A program made the translations under genes and the position numbers. DNA of 64,000 bases from NCBI GenBank assembly GCA_905182985.1, contig CAJJDN010000062.1:290770-354769 (forward strand), in the 5' to 3' direction. The notes beneath the pieces are model-generated. The model searched no databases. It was not told where the DNA came from and saw only the letters and a program-made list of their open reading frames with translations. Position 1 is the stretch's first letter. The number at the start of each line of letters is the position of its first letter. Source of the stretch: Paramecium sonneborni. Taxonomy: Eukaryota > Ciliophora > Oligohymenophorea > Peniculida > Parameciidae. Below are positions 13,379 through 27,450 of this stretch, piece after piece.

Positions 13379-13912
13379 ATGGGTTCTTCATTTAATTGCA
13401 TATCTACCAACCAAACCGAGAGTATCTAAGATGTGATGCACTCATAAAGAAAGAATGATCATCCTAAATGCTTATAACATAATTGTGATAATCGTGATTA
13501 AAACGTAGTAATGAATTATATAAAGCCAATATCAAAAGATGATGATAAGTGCTTTTTTTAAATAATGAAAAATTATTAAATTATAGAGCAAGCTCAAATA
13601 CATACGAAATATAATCGAAAATTTTACTTAGAAAAATTTACTAATACGACAAAGCAATACAAATAAAAGAAAAACCATTGCAAACATATTTATTAACATT
13701 CTTAACTATACAAATATACAAAAAGTACTTAATTCAAATCTGATTCAACTAAAAGAAGATCTTTTTCTGAAGAAAGCTAACCGAAATCCATTCTTTTATA
13801 ACATCATAATGTATAAAGAACATCCTTTTCTCACTTTTGCAAATCAGTTCACTTTGAAGATGAAAAATATTTCCCTCCTTTTGATAACAAGATTAATCAT
13901 ATAATTTTTTGA
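13379..13912 (+). CDS. Unknown hydrophilic protein, possible N-myristoylation
   Basis: An uninterrupted frame of 177 codons runs from MGSSFNCISTNQTES to HIIF-TGA and uses many TAA/TAG as Gln. The Gly at position 2 with Ser nearby and a Cys at 7 would allow myristoylation and palmitoylation, but the motif is only fair. The rest is rich in Lys, His, Asn and Ser, with STKRRSFSEES as a likely phosphorylated patch. No family is recognised. It is followed by another plus-strand gene. Confidence 0.55.
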
Positions 13913-14080
13913 GCTAAAATAATTCTAATTTTTCAAGATAATGAATGATGATTTAATAACTATATATAATTATCTCAATAGATATAAAATATCACCATAG
14001 AACATCAATAATACAATTTATTATTATTCAATATATTTAATAATAAATAATTCCTTAAAAATCTCTTTACATTGTTACTT

Positions 14081-15076
14081 ATGTTAAGTTTCCTAGACAT
14101 ATCTGGAATGAAATTAAATGAAAAAAGCATGATGTTAGATATATCTGCTATTCCTTTAATAGAAGAAAAATTTACAGACGATTTAATCAATTAACAACTA
14201 ATATTGCTATAATCTTAAGAAACGATAAATGCGTTAGATAACCATTAATAATTACTTTAAGTAGCTGTTTTACTAAAGAAAAAAGTAATAGCATTATTGG
14301 AAAAATATTCTAAAATGCTAATTTGTAAAGATAATTCCATAAGAAAAACTATTAAGTAGGATTTAATCTAAGTTAATTAAGAATACCAAGAACTTTTAAA
14401 TAAGGTAGATTAAAGTGAAAGAGTTCCAAATGAAGTTTTAATGATAATTAAATTATTAGGAGAATTTATGGAAAAAATGAGTGTAAAGTCAGATGAGAAA
14501 AACTTAATATCATATTCCAAAACATTATCAGATTAATAATCAATTTAAAAAAAGTAAACAGGATTATAATAAACTAATTCATATGAATGTTTTTAAAAAT
14601 AACGATCTTTACCAATTAAAGTTTCTTAACAATAAAGTAGTTCATTTGAATCAGAGGAAAGCATAATAATTTCTAATTAAACAATGAATGCTATAAATAT
14701 CAAAATTTAAAAACTAATTTCTCTCTTATAAAATAATTAAGAATACTAAAATATTATTATTTTGGCCTAAGAAATTCTAAAGAATACAGATAATAATGAG
14801 ACATTTCGAAGATTAAGATAAATATCTAAATAATTTGATGATTCTTAAGTAAAAAAATTAGTCAAAGCTTGTTATTTAAAATAATTAGGTTAAGAATAAT
14901 TCCAAACAAATACATCAAAGCGAGAATTTTATGATTTAGTGATAAAAATAAAAAGTTAAGTACCATAAAATAATTTAATCCATTAAATGATGATAAGTTC
15001 TTTATATGATGATGTTATGAAGAAAGGAATTCCAAATTCAGAATGGGAATCATATATGAAAAATTTGTACAATTGA
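14081..15076 (+). CDS. Unknown helical, Gln-rich protein
   Basis: The frame is open for 331 codons to TGA at 15074-15076. The sequence is mainly helical: MLSFLDISGMKLNEKSMM, ALLEKYSKMLICKD, VPNEVLMIIKLLGEFMEKM, LVKACYLKQLGQEQFQ. The frame stays open upstream to about 13952 without an ATG, so an extra N-terminal exon may exist and the ATG at 14081 is a minimum. No intron is needed. It vaguely resembles VHS/GAT-type helical adaptors in layout, but no diagnostic motif is visible, so I leave it unnamed. Confidence 0.6.
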
Positions 15077-15126
15077 AAAAAATAAACTTTAATCTATGAA
15101 GCTTAAAGACTTATTAAGATATATTA

Positions 15127-16015
15127 TCATTTATCTGTTAAATATTGAATATATTTCTTTAATTCAAGATTTTCTGTTCTATATTCTGTTAGTTATGTTT
15201 TAAATGATTATATTCGCTTAACAGCTTCATCATAATCCTAAGTTAATTAAGAACATAATATTTTAAAATTTTAATCTTCTTTTTAATCTTCTTTTTAATT
15301 TTCTGTTTCACATATTGATTATGGATAAGAGTTATTTTGTTATTTATTCGTAGCTATATGATTTTTTAAAATTAGATCAACATTTTTAGCTTATTATTTA
15401 TACTATAGAATTTATTTAGAATATGTATTTAATTAAACCAGCAAATTATTATTTTATAACTCTTTTTCTTAATTCGTTTGTTTATACTTCAATATTTCTG
15501 TTTCCATATGTTATATCTTTTGATGATATTGTGATTTAAGTTCATTTAGTTCTAATCTTATATTGCTATTTTGAGAGATTTAATTAACTTCTTTTTCCAT
15601 AATGACATTATTGAAATCAGCTAATAGATTTTGATGTTTTAATTCTAATTTAGCATAAGACTCTTAAAATTCACTTAACTTTCTTTAAAGCATTTTATTT
15701 TAATTTTCTATTTTCTCAAGTTATTCTAAAGCTGACTCAAGAAGCTTTTTAACATTTTCATACTTCTCATAATATATTTTAAATTATTCAACTTACTGTT
15801 CTAGTTTACAAATTTCTTAGTCTTTTTTAGAATACTCTTTTTTCAAATTTTCTATTCTTTATAATTATAATTTCAAAATTTTTTATTACTCAATATCCTA
15901 TTTATCCATGTCTTCTAAATATTAAAGATCTGTAATAATCTACGCTTTTATGAATTAAAAATTTACATAGATTAGGTTTGTTATTTTGTTTTTGTTTTTG
16001 ATTTTGAGTTTTCAT
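15127..16015 (-). CDS. Coiled-coil protein
   Basis: From MDKQDIEQQKILKLQ (ATG at 15909) to YIQYLTDK-TGA the frame is open for 260 codons and is coiled coil over nearly its whole length. The pattern is heptads rich in Q, E, K and L, for example LLESALEQLEKIENQNKML and LKHQNLLADFNNVIMEKE. An upstream ATG at 16015 (MKTQNQKQKQNNKPNL) joins this frame through a GT..TAG intron of about 52 nt. I have used that as the outer start, but 15909 is equally possible. Such proteins are common in basal bodies and the cortex of ciliates; no family can be assigned. Confidence 0.65.
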
Positions 16016-16103
16016 AATTTAAAATTATTGTTCAAGTATAACGATAAAATAAAACTAAATAAATTTCTTAAAAATATAATTTATAATAATTTGGAATAGA
16101 ATC

Positions 16104-16619
16104 TCATGCATTTTTATGTTTTTTTTTACTTGAAGTTTATTTTTTTTAAGGAGGCTTATTCTATTTTTCAACTTCCATTTACGCAAGATAGGGAGGAACT
16201 TCAACTTTTCTATTTGGTATTGACTTAATCATTTTTGCAATATATTATAATAGAGTATGTTCTGAATTTAATAAGATTATAGTACTGCATTTAATCTATG
16301 GATTGTATGGTTTTTTATCTTCTGCAAGTAGACGAACTTTAATTCTTCCTTATTTGAATATATCTCTTGGAAATCCTGCATGTTACTTAATTAAATGAAT
16401 TGTGTACATCAATTACATGTCTAAGTCCAAGTGAGCTTAAACATTAAGATATTTCCATTAATTATGGATGAGGAATACAATTACTTTTGCCTAATCGTCT
16501 GCCTTAATACTAGATTTTAGATGAATACCTTATGATGTAGTTAATGTTGAATCAATATAAGGAGGATATATTGTTTTCCATGTTTTTGATTCCACTTTAA
16601 TTTATTCTGGGGTTTGCAT
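16104..16619 (-). CDS. SRP19: Signal recognition particle 19 kDa subunit
   Basis: SRP19 binds helices 6 and 8 of SRP RNA and allows SRP54 to load during assembly of the particle. The spliced protein reads KTIYPPYIDSTLTTSQGRRLGK, then CIPHPQLMEISQCLSSLGL, then QGRIKVRLL and a Lys-rich tail, in the same order as human SRP19. Two introns, both ending AAG, are required: 16503-16528 (26 nt), which joins TTSQ to GRRLG, and one of 22 nt after RHVID near 16400. Without them the frame breaks inside the RNA-binding core. Start MQTPEQIKVE. The upstream neighbour on the same strand stops 78 bp away. Confidence 0.92.
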
Positions 16620-16697
16620 AATTAAATGTCGTGTTCAATTAATAAATTAAATTAATATTAAAACCTGTAATAATAATCATTTTTTTTATAAATTATA

Positions 16698-19448
<2,751 letters not shown>

Positions 19449-19552
19449 TATATTATAAATTTATATAAAAACTATATTCATCAAATCATTAACAATTCTC
19501 TATCATTAAATTAATATTTTCACTCATTTTTTTAAATATTTGTTAAACTGAT

Positions 19553-21243
19553 TCAAACATAACCATTACTTAAAATCTATTTCACAATCATTTGGTTACC
19601 TTTAATACCTTAAAGCATGATGATCCTTTAATTAAAAAGTTCAATTAATTAATTTCCTCCCATACTATTAATATATAGCTAAAATTATGGGCATCTTTTT
19701 AAACCACATCTAAAATATTCCTTTTAAAAATAGAAAAATCCAACAATTTAATTCTTTTCGTGTATTATATCCTATAAGTAAAAAATGATAGCCTATGTTC
19801 TTCTTTTAAATAGAATCATATTTCATTCCCCTAAGCATATCTAAAATTGGATTAACATAAAGTAGACTAAAAAATCTTATCTTCCCATGATTATACCCCA
19901 TATATAATAATTTTTCATCATTCTTAAATAATTAAATAAAGTTAGACAAGAAGCTTATTACATATTGTTTGATTATCTTAATACATTTTAGATGTAATAT
20001 AGATTTTTCTGAAACTGATATTCCTAAAGTAGATTTTTCATTTTTATAAATTTTTTTTGATTATACCTACCATGATTAAAATTTAATCTAAACATGCTCT
20101 ATGTATAAGATTTTACTTTTATGTTCGAAATAATTTTGATAATAGAATCTAAAGATAAATTGATTTAATTATAATGATAGATAAAAATAATAATCACCCA
20201 AAATAATTAATTGAAATTTTTCATTCAGATAGAGCTTTTGAACAGCAAATTTGCAATATTTCAATAAATCCTTGAATAAATTATCGAATCCAGTTTGAAT
20301 TTTTTTTAATTTCATCTACTTCGTCATTAAATGTGTTGGAAAAAAAATTTAAATTTCTTAGGCTTGAATTTTGATACAAATGAATTTAAGCTTAAAGAGG
20401 ATCTGATTCCTTAGAAATAATAAATTGATTTTTTTACAATTTCATTTATCAGAATGCAATCATCTTTTGTTAATTCAAAAATTAATTGTCTGTCGAAAAT
20501 CATTTTATGATCTTAATAGTTCTCAATTAATTATTAAACAATATTGTCAATAAATGTATTTTGATAAACATCTTTTTAATTTTAAAAGAATTCTTTTACA
20601 ATAAGTTTATATGTATCGATAAATTTTGGAGACAAGTATTTCATGACTATTTCTAAGCCATTTTTAGTTTCCTCAGGTATATTATTCAAATATAATTTAT
20701 TATTATAGTTGTTATTCTATCCTAAAAACAAATAAGTAGTTTCAATAGGATAATCTAGATATTAAAGAATTTAAGAGTATTTATTCTATAATAATCAAAA
20801 TTGATTACTTTGAGATCTTTCTTTAATTAATTTGAATATTTTTTCTTATCTTAATGTGTATATGAGTCAACTTTCATAAAACCTTTTTTAATTTTTGATG
20901 CAGGTATACCGGTAACAACTTTAAATATCATATTGCCCATTTTACATAAATAGATAATTATTTTCATTGATATATCCCTACCAAACCATAAATTCTATAG
21001 AGCTTCTTCAGTTAATTATTAATTCTATTGATTATCAGCAATAGTTTTTTTATTTTTAGATGGTCTTCCTGAACCCCAATTACCTGATTTGCTTTTAGGT
21101 TATTATTTCTTTATTTTTTTAGGTTTAGTACTCTTCACTTTACGATTTTCTTTAAAATCAGAATCTAAATCAGAAAATTCATTTTGTTTAAAAGTTTATT
21201 TATCCTCAGAATTTTACTTTTAAGATTTAGATTGAAATCTCAT
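19553..21243 (-). CDS. Large unknown protein with N-terminal basic AT-hook-like tract
   Basis: The start MRFQSKSQKQNSED is followed by a Lys-rich region with GSGRPSKNKKT, similar to an AT hook. The rest is well-folded looking: LTEEALQNLWFGRDISMKI, LDYPIETTYLFLG, TFNDE, DLLKYCKFAVQKLYLNEKF, KLLYMGYNHGKIRFF, GYHFLLIGYNTRKEL, and it ends LKILSNGYV. One step near 20290-20340 needs either a 49-nt intron (GT..AAG) or a one-base error in an A8 run. Two more small introns lie near 19600 and 19710. About 530 residues. I do not recognise the family; DNA binding is only a guess from the basic tract. Confidence 0.6.
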
Positions 21244-21470
21244 TATTAATAATAAACAAACTATAAGTTAACTTTGTATTAATATATGAATAGAGTATCT
21301 AATATATTTTTAAATGATTCTAATTTTTACAATCCTTAACCAGCAAACAATTTAAAAACAGATTAAAATGGTTTTTTTAACATTAAAATTATTTAATCTT
21401 TGATGTGGTGAATTCTAATTAAAATACTATAAATGTTTTATTTTTTAAAGAATTACTAATATTAAAAACT

Positions 21471-22733
21471 ATGATTCACATTCATATTGGTGGAGCTGGA
21501 GTGATGATAGGTGATATGCTTTGGAGATAATATTTCAAAGAAGAACCAGATACTCCCTATAAACATTTCATATTTGAGGAAGTTAAAAATGGACTTGTAC
21601 CAAGAGCATTATTTATTGATTTAGATGATAGAATGATAAATCAAATAAAATTAAATAGTAAATTTCAATATCATCCTTCTTACTTAATAAATTACAAAGA
21701 AGATGGTTCCAATAATTTTAGTAAAGGGCATTATACTTTAGGGAAGGAATTACGACCTTTAGTTGAAGAACAAATAAGAAAATAAAGTGAAGCATGTGAT
21801 AGAGTGCAACAATTTATTTTCACCTAAAGTATTTCTGGTGGTACAGGATCAGGATTTTAATCGTTGTTATTGAATGAATTAACTAAAAATTATTAGAAAA
21901 CTTTTAAGACAGCTTTTACAATATATCCATCAGCAAATATGAATAATAATACAGTCTATCCTTATAATGCTATGCTTAGTATACATTAAATTGTTGAATA
22001 ATGTAATGCATAGGTTATATTTGATAATGAAACTATGTATTAGATGTTATAAAATACCTTAGAATTAGATCATCTTGATTATTCTCATTTAAATAATCTA
22101 ATAGCTTAAACAATTAGTTCTTATACAAGTATTTCTAGATTCTCTAATAAAAACAATCAAGAAATTTTACGTACTCTAGTTCCTTATCCAAGAATTTAAT
22201 ATATTACACCATCTTATGGTCCTTTAATTGATGTTAATGATTATAAGAGAAACATTTTTTCTTAAAAATAATTGTTACAGTATATTTTTAGTAGGGAATC
22301 AAAATTATATTAAAGTGTGAATAACCCATTTAATTTAGCTACTTCATTAATTTCTAGAGGATTACATATAGATTAGATTCAAAACACCAACCAAAACTTT
22401 ATAAATTATCATAATTATTATGAATAAAAAACTAATTACTTCGGATCAAAATCTAAAAATTATTAGGTATTAGAGTAATTAGCTGAAATTAATTAAACTT
22501 AAACTTTATTTTCTAATGATTTAATGATAAAAAAAAAGTTAGAAAAAATTGGTAAAGAGTTTGATATCTTGTATAGTAAAAGAGCTTTTGTATTTTGGTT
22601 TGTTGGAGAAGGTTTGGAATCAGGAGAACTTTCAGAATGTAGAGAAAATTTTGAATAATTAATGATGGATTATAAAATGTTGTTGAATATGGATAATGAT
22701 TCTTCAGGAGATGATTCTTCTCAATTTTCATGA
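21471..22733 (+). CDS. Divergent alpha-like tubulin (kappa- or theta-type candidate)
   Basis: An intronless frame of 420 codons. The N-terminal nucleotide-binding half follows alpha-tubulin closely: IHIGGAGVMIGDMLW, LVPRALFIDLD, DGSNNFSKGHYTLGKEL. The phosphate-binding loop reads ISGGTGSGF, one Gly short of the usual GGGTGSG. The C-terminal half is very divergent and shorter than usual (FWFVGEGLESGELSE stands for the alpha VHWYVGEGMEEGEFSE region), and the acidic tail is weak, ending DDSSQFS. Ciliates have several minor tubulins (kappa, eta, theta, iota) tied to basal bodies. This fits that class, though I cannot choose the subtype by eye. Confidence 0.88.
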
Positions 22734-22807
22734 AATATTTTTTTAATTTACAAATTATAGGTTAATCTTCTCTATTATAAATATTAATTACAAATATATA
22801 TATTTAT

Positions 22808-23930
22808 ATGGATCAAAAGTTTATTGCTAAATATTTTTGGTAATTACACTAATTGAAAATATTAGATTATAAATTTTTATTTTAATAAAATCGAATATCG
22901 AATAGCAGATATAGGAGATATAATAGAAGAGAGATGTAAATAACGAAGGATGGTCACATAGAGAATTCGAGGATAAATAAAGTAGAGTTATTTTATTTTA
23001 AAAGAATTTTCAACTAAAATCACATTGTTAGCATTAATTTTAACAATAACAATGATAATCATAGCAATAACTTTTTTCTACAAATGTTCGTTGGTGATTA
23101 TGATGTTATTTTTGTTAACAGGAATTATCTCTGTTTTATTAAGTGTAATAGATTAGGAGTTTATGATATATTGATTTAATAATAGCTAAATCACTGAAGA
23201 ATCAGAGTTAAGTTACAAATAAGAAAATTTGATGTAGACTCAACAATTTCAGCAGTAGTATTTCTGGGTTTATTCATCAATATTTTATATAATTCTATTT
23301 TACTAGTTTTATTGTATTTTGGTATAGGTTAGGACAAGATTATTAATAGGCTAATAATTAGTATTATATATATGAGTAATTATAAAACTGGAGTGGTTAT
23401 TGGATTTCCAATATTGATTATAATAAGTTTAATCTTGATGTATGTTGCATTCACTAGTTATATTGCAATACCTCAGAAATCATAATTGAGAATATGTATA
23501 TATGTATTTGCATAATCTACAATTCTAATTGCATCTTTTGCATTAAGTTAAGCAAATTAAGCCATAGCTGAATTATGAACACCCAATTCACTTTCATATG
23601 AATCATATGCCTACCTAATCTTTATTTAAAACATTAAAATTATTATCTTTTATGATAGCTGCGTTTACTTTACTTACTACTTTTATTTATAAAAATAGTT
23701 TATTTGAAACTATTGGTTATACAAATTTGATTTTAATAATTTTTATTTCACTCTATATTGTAAGATAAAGTGAATAAGTTAGATCAGCCAATATTAATTA
23801 ATGTGGATAACAAATAAGTAATAACATTAAGATTGGATAAAAGAAAATGCAAACTGCAACAAATATTTGGATCATAATAATAATCAATATTATGGGAAAA
23901 AGATGTAGTAACAATTAAGTTGAAAAATGA
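22808..23930 (+). CDS. Multi-pass membrane protein, possibly TMBIM/Bax-inhibitor-like
   Basis: Spliced frames give about seven hydrophobic helices: TLLALILTITMIIIAITF, LVIMMLFLLTGIISVLL, AVVFLGLFINILYNSILL, VVIGFPILIIISLILMYV, then LIASFALS, LLSFMIAAFTLLTTFIY and LILIIFISLYIV. The soluble N-terminal tail ends near GWSHREFEDKQKF. Introns are clear at about 23155-23181 and around 22980. The helix count and the tail next to the first helix recall TMBIM proteins, but I see no diagnostic motif, so this is tentative. The first exon (MDQKFIAKYFW) does not splice cleanly to the rest. The stop overlaps the ATG of the next frame. Confidence 0.5.
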
Positions 23931-25178
23931 TTAATAAATTAAGAAATACTTAATATCTATATTGTTTATACAACCTTCATATATATTCATACCTTACAAA
24001 ATCAATAGACAACAAAATATTTTCAATTGTGGCAATAAAAAAGTTTTTCAAATTTTCTGTAACAATATTTAATTATTTCAAATTGCAATGCATTTTCAGA
24101 TTCAATGTCAAAGAATATTTTTTACACAGGTTTTTTTCATTATTGCTTATCATAAGTGGTTTTGCATTATCTACAAGTTTATATTATCAGTGGATACAAG
24201 TTTAAAAGGAATGTAGATACTTAATATAAAAGAAGATTGGACTTTTTTTAATAGGATTAGTAGTGATTGTATTTTGTATGTTATTGATTTTTGGATCTAT
24301 AACTTACCCTAATTAAAAAGATATTATGATAGTTGAGAATTAGAAAATAATAAAAGCTTATAGAAATCCATTGGTATACCCAACAGGTATTGAGAATGCT
24401 ACTATATGAACCATTTATGGAAGTATATAGGAAATAAAATAAAAATAAAGAATTATTATTAAATGAGGATTTTAAGATTAGAAATTCATGCACCTGTGAT
24501 GTAAATAGTTGCGACTGACAGAATATGTAAGGTTTCATATATACCAAAGGAAATGATTAAAAATATATTTTACAAATCTGCTAAAAAGAATGATGGTATA
24601 TTTGGTGCAGAGGGAGATAAAGGTGAAATATAAGGGATATTACAACAATACATTCAGATATGTAGTAAAGGTAATAAAAATTAGTTAGTTATTGATAAAT
24701 TTGGATTATAAAGTAATAGATTAATATGGTAAAAACATAAAAAACATGAATGACTACTTAAGATATTTCAATTATTGAATTAGCTGATAGGAAATACACT
24801 TTCTTTGTAAAATTTGATTCAAAAGATTAAAAATAATAAGAAGTTAATAATAAGAAATCTTTAGGAATGTAAATTAATACATCAATGATGATTTTAAAGA
24901 AATAAAACCTATAGTAAATCTTTATGGGTTTGAATAAGAAAAACCTATAGTTAGATAGTCAATGTCTATATGTTAGTAATTTGAAGAAAGAGCCAAATTT
25001 AGCATGGTTAGTATAATGTTTAGATAGAGGATTTGAAGATATTTCTTAAAAATGATATGGTTAGTTTTGGAAATATTGTAAGAATCCAAATAAATTTGAA
25101 AGGGATGAGAAGTCAAAAGATAATATATTCTTAGATTTGCAATAAATAATGATATTAATTGGATAATTTAATATATGA
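23927..25178 (+). CDS. Membrane protein with large soluble C-terminal domain, unknown
   Basis: The frame starts MINKLRNTQYLYC, has two strong membrane helices (FFSLLLIISGFALSTSLYY and KIGLFLIGLVVIVFCMLLIFG) and then a long hydrophilic part: NPLVYPT, an intron, ELLLNEDFKIRNSCTCD, an intron ending AAG, VSYIPKEMIKNIFYKSAKKNDG, then ELADRKYTFFVKFDSK and LDSQCLYVSNLKKEPNLAWL. One in-frame TGA at 25053 could be the end or part of a 54-nt intron; the frame then runs to 25176. The start overlaps the stop of the previous gene, so both may be one gene. From 24324 on, the sequence is repeated after the N at 25519. Confidence 0.45.
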
Positions 25179-25518
25179 AACTGTTAATAATTATAATAAA
25201 TTTAATATAATGAATAGACAATAATAGGAAGCTGCTTAAATTTGTATGATTAGATAATTAAGACTTAGTATTAAAACGAGTTCGAGATGCTTTATAAGCA
25301 AGAGGAGCAAAGACTATAAGATAATTAGGTATCAATTTCAGATGTCTTGATTCTTATGATGGAAATAGAAAATTAGACAAAAATGAGTTGAAAGTTGGTC
25401 TAGCTGAGAATGGAGTTTAATTGTCTTGGAATGAAGTTGAAGTAATATTATTTATAAATTGTAGATACTATTTGCAGCTATGGATAGAGATAGAAGTGGA
25501 CATATAGATTTTGATGAA
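24324..25518. repeat. First copy of exact 1,195-bp direct duplication
   Basis: This block, from TTATGATAGTTGAG to GATTTTGATGAA, is repeated base for base in all stretches I compared at 25520-26714. It holds the 3' two-thirds of a membrane-protein gene and the first half of calcyphosin. Confidence 0.9.
25210..25518 (+). pseudogene. Truncated first copy of calcyphosin
   Basis: This copy starts MNRQQQEAAQI and follows the complete gene at 26406 exactly through the second EF-hand (DRDRSGHIDFDE). It then stops at the single N and the sequence jumps back to the middle of the upstream gene. It is a product of the duplication and most likely of the assembly, and need not exist in the cell. Confidence 0.75.
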
Positions 25519-25519
25519 N
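25519..25519. other. Single ambiguous base (N) at duplication junction
   Basis: This is the only N I see in the window. It sits exactly between the two copies of the 1,195-bp block, as expected where two overlapping contigs were joined without being merged. Confidence 0.95.
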
Positions 25520-26374
25520 TTATGATAGTTGAGAATTAGAAAATAATAAAAGCTTATAGAAATCCATTGGTATACCCAACAGGTATTGAGAATGCTACTA
25601 TATGAACCATTTATGGAAGTATATAGGAAATAAAATAAAAATAAAGAATTATTATTAAATGAGGATTTTAAGATTAGAAATTCATGCACCTGTGATGTAA
25701 ATAGTTGCGACTGACAGAATATGTAAGGTTTCATATATACCAAAGGAAATGATTAAAAATATATTTTACAAATCTGCTAAAAAGAATGATGGTATATTTG
25801 GTGCAGAGGGAGATAAAGGTGAAATATAAGGGATATTACAACAATACATTCAGATATGTAGTAAAGGTAATAAAAATTAGTTAGTTATTGATAAATTTGG
25901 ATTATAAAGTAATAGATTAATATGGTAAAAACATAAAAAACATGAATGACTACTTAAGATATTTCAATTATTGAATTAGCTGATAGGAAATACACTTTCT
26001 TTGTAAAATTTGATTCAAAAGATTAAAAATAATAAGAAGTTAATAATAAGAAATCTTTAGGAATGTAAATTAATACATCAATGATGATTTTAAAGAAATA
26101 AAACCTATAGTAAATCTTTATGGGTTTGAATAAGAAAAACCTATAGTTAGATAGTCAATGTCTATATGTTAGTAATTTGAAGAAAGAGCCAAATTTAGCA
26201 TGGTTAGTATAATGTTTAGATAGAGGATTTGAAGATATTTCTTAAAAATGATATGGTTAGTTTTGGAAATATTGTAAGAATCCAAATAAATTTGAAAGGG
26301 ATGAGAAGTCAAAAGATAATATATTCTTAGATTTGCAATAAATAATGATATTAATTGGATAATTTAATATATGA
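25520..26374 (+). pseudogene. Second, 5'-truncated copy of the membrane-protein gene
   Basis: This is the repeat of 24324-25178: it lacks the start codon and both membrane helices and begins inside MIVENQKIIKAYRN. It would not be expressed as such. If the duplication is an assembly error this entry is simply the same exons seen twice. Confidence 0.7.
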
Positions 26375-26714
26375 AACTGTTAATAATTATAATAAATTTA
26401 ATATAATGAATAGACAATAATAGGAAGCTGCTTAAATTTGTATGATTAGATAATTAAGACTTAGTATTAAAACGAGTTCGAGATGCTTTATAAGCAAGAG
26501 GAGCAAAGACTATAAGATAATTAGGTATCAATTTCAGATGTCTTGATTCTTATGATGGAAATAGAAAATTAGACAAAAATGAGTTGAAAGTTGGTCTAGC
26601 TGAGAATGGAGTTTAATTGTCTTGGAATGAAGTTGAAGTAATATTATTTATAAATTGTAGATACTATTTGCAGCTATGGATAGAGATAGAAGTGGACATA
26701 TAGATTTTGATGAA
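25520..26714. repeat. Second copy of exact 1,195-bp direct duplication
   Basis: This copy is offset 1,196 bp from the first. It runs on past GATGAA into the rest of the calcyphosin gene without a break, so it is the copy that gives an intact gene at its 3' end. Confidence 0.9.
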
Positions 26715-27089
26715 TTCCTAGTAGCTATTAGAGTAATTAATTATATTTATAATTAAGGGATAATTGAATCCAACAAGAAAGGCTATTGTAGATCAAGCCT
26801 TTAGAAAATTTGATAAAACTGGAGATGGATACATTACAGCAGATGATTTAAAGTACATTTTTATATTTATTTTAGGGGTGTTTATAATACCAAATTACAT
26901 CCAAAAGTCAAAAATGGATAAATGACAGAATAATAAGTGTTTGATGAATTTCTTGTTAATTTTGGAGATGTTGATAGAAATGGTTAATTAACTTATTAAG
27001 AATGGTGTGATTACTATTCTGCAGTCTCTGCTTCAGTAGACAATGATGAACATTTTGTCTTAATTATGAAAATGGCTTGGAAATTATGA
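26406..27089 (+). CDS. CAPS: Calcyphosin (EF-hand protein)
   Basis: Calcyphosins are Ca2+-binding proteins common in motile cilia. The start MNRQQQEAAQIYLVLKRVRDALQARG is joined by a 19-nt intron (26440-26458) ending AAG. The family core follows: GAKTIRQLGINFR, then EF-hands DSYDGNRKLDKNEL, DRDRSGHIDFDEF, DKTGDGYITADDL and DVDRNGQLTYQEW. The C-terminal YYSAVSASVDNDEHFVLIMKMAWKL is diagnostic. Further introns are at about 26639-26661, 26732-26756 and 26851-26873. Most loops keep Asp/Asn at the calcium positions. About 195 residues, normal. The 5' half is also present upstream as a duplicate. Confidence 0.93.
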
Positions 27090-27450
27090 CACCCATTCAT
27101 CATTATATATAATTTTTAGATTATTTTTATTATTCATTAAATCATTTAATCTTTTACTAATCAAGAGATAGAAAGATACTCAACTATTTTTACTAGTAAA
27201 ATATATAGATTTCAAAGCTTTCTCTAATTCAAATGTCTTTTAGATCATTATACAATCATAACACATACAATTAAATAAACAAACACTTACTTATAAAATA
27301 CAAGAAAAATTTGAAATATTTTAATAGACATATCCATGATTTCAATACTTAGAATGTTTATCATAGACATTTATTAATATTAACACCTAATAATCTAATT
27401 TAAAATACACTTTATACAGGATTTTAAATTAAATTGATTTAATTTTATAA
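27090..27450. other. Intergenic spacer
   Basis: AT-rich DNA between two plus-strand genes; no exon seen. Confidence 0.45.

Noticed and set aside
24281..24547. Minus-strand open frame (and its repeat at 25468-25743)
   Set aside because: It is antisense to phase-consistent exons of the membrane-protein gene and recurs only because the block is duplicated.
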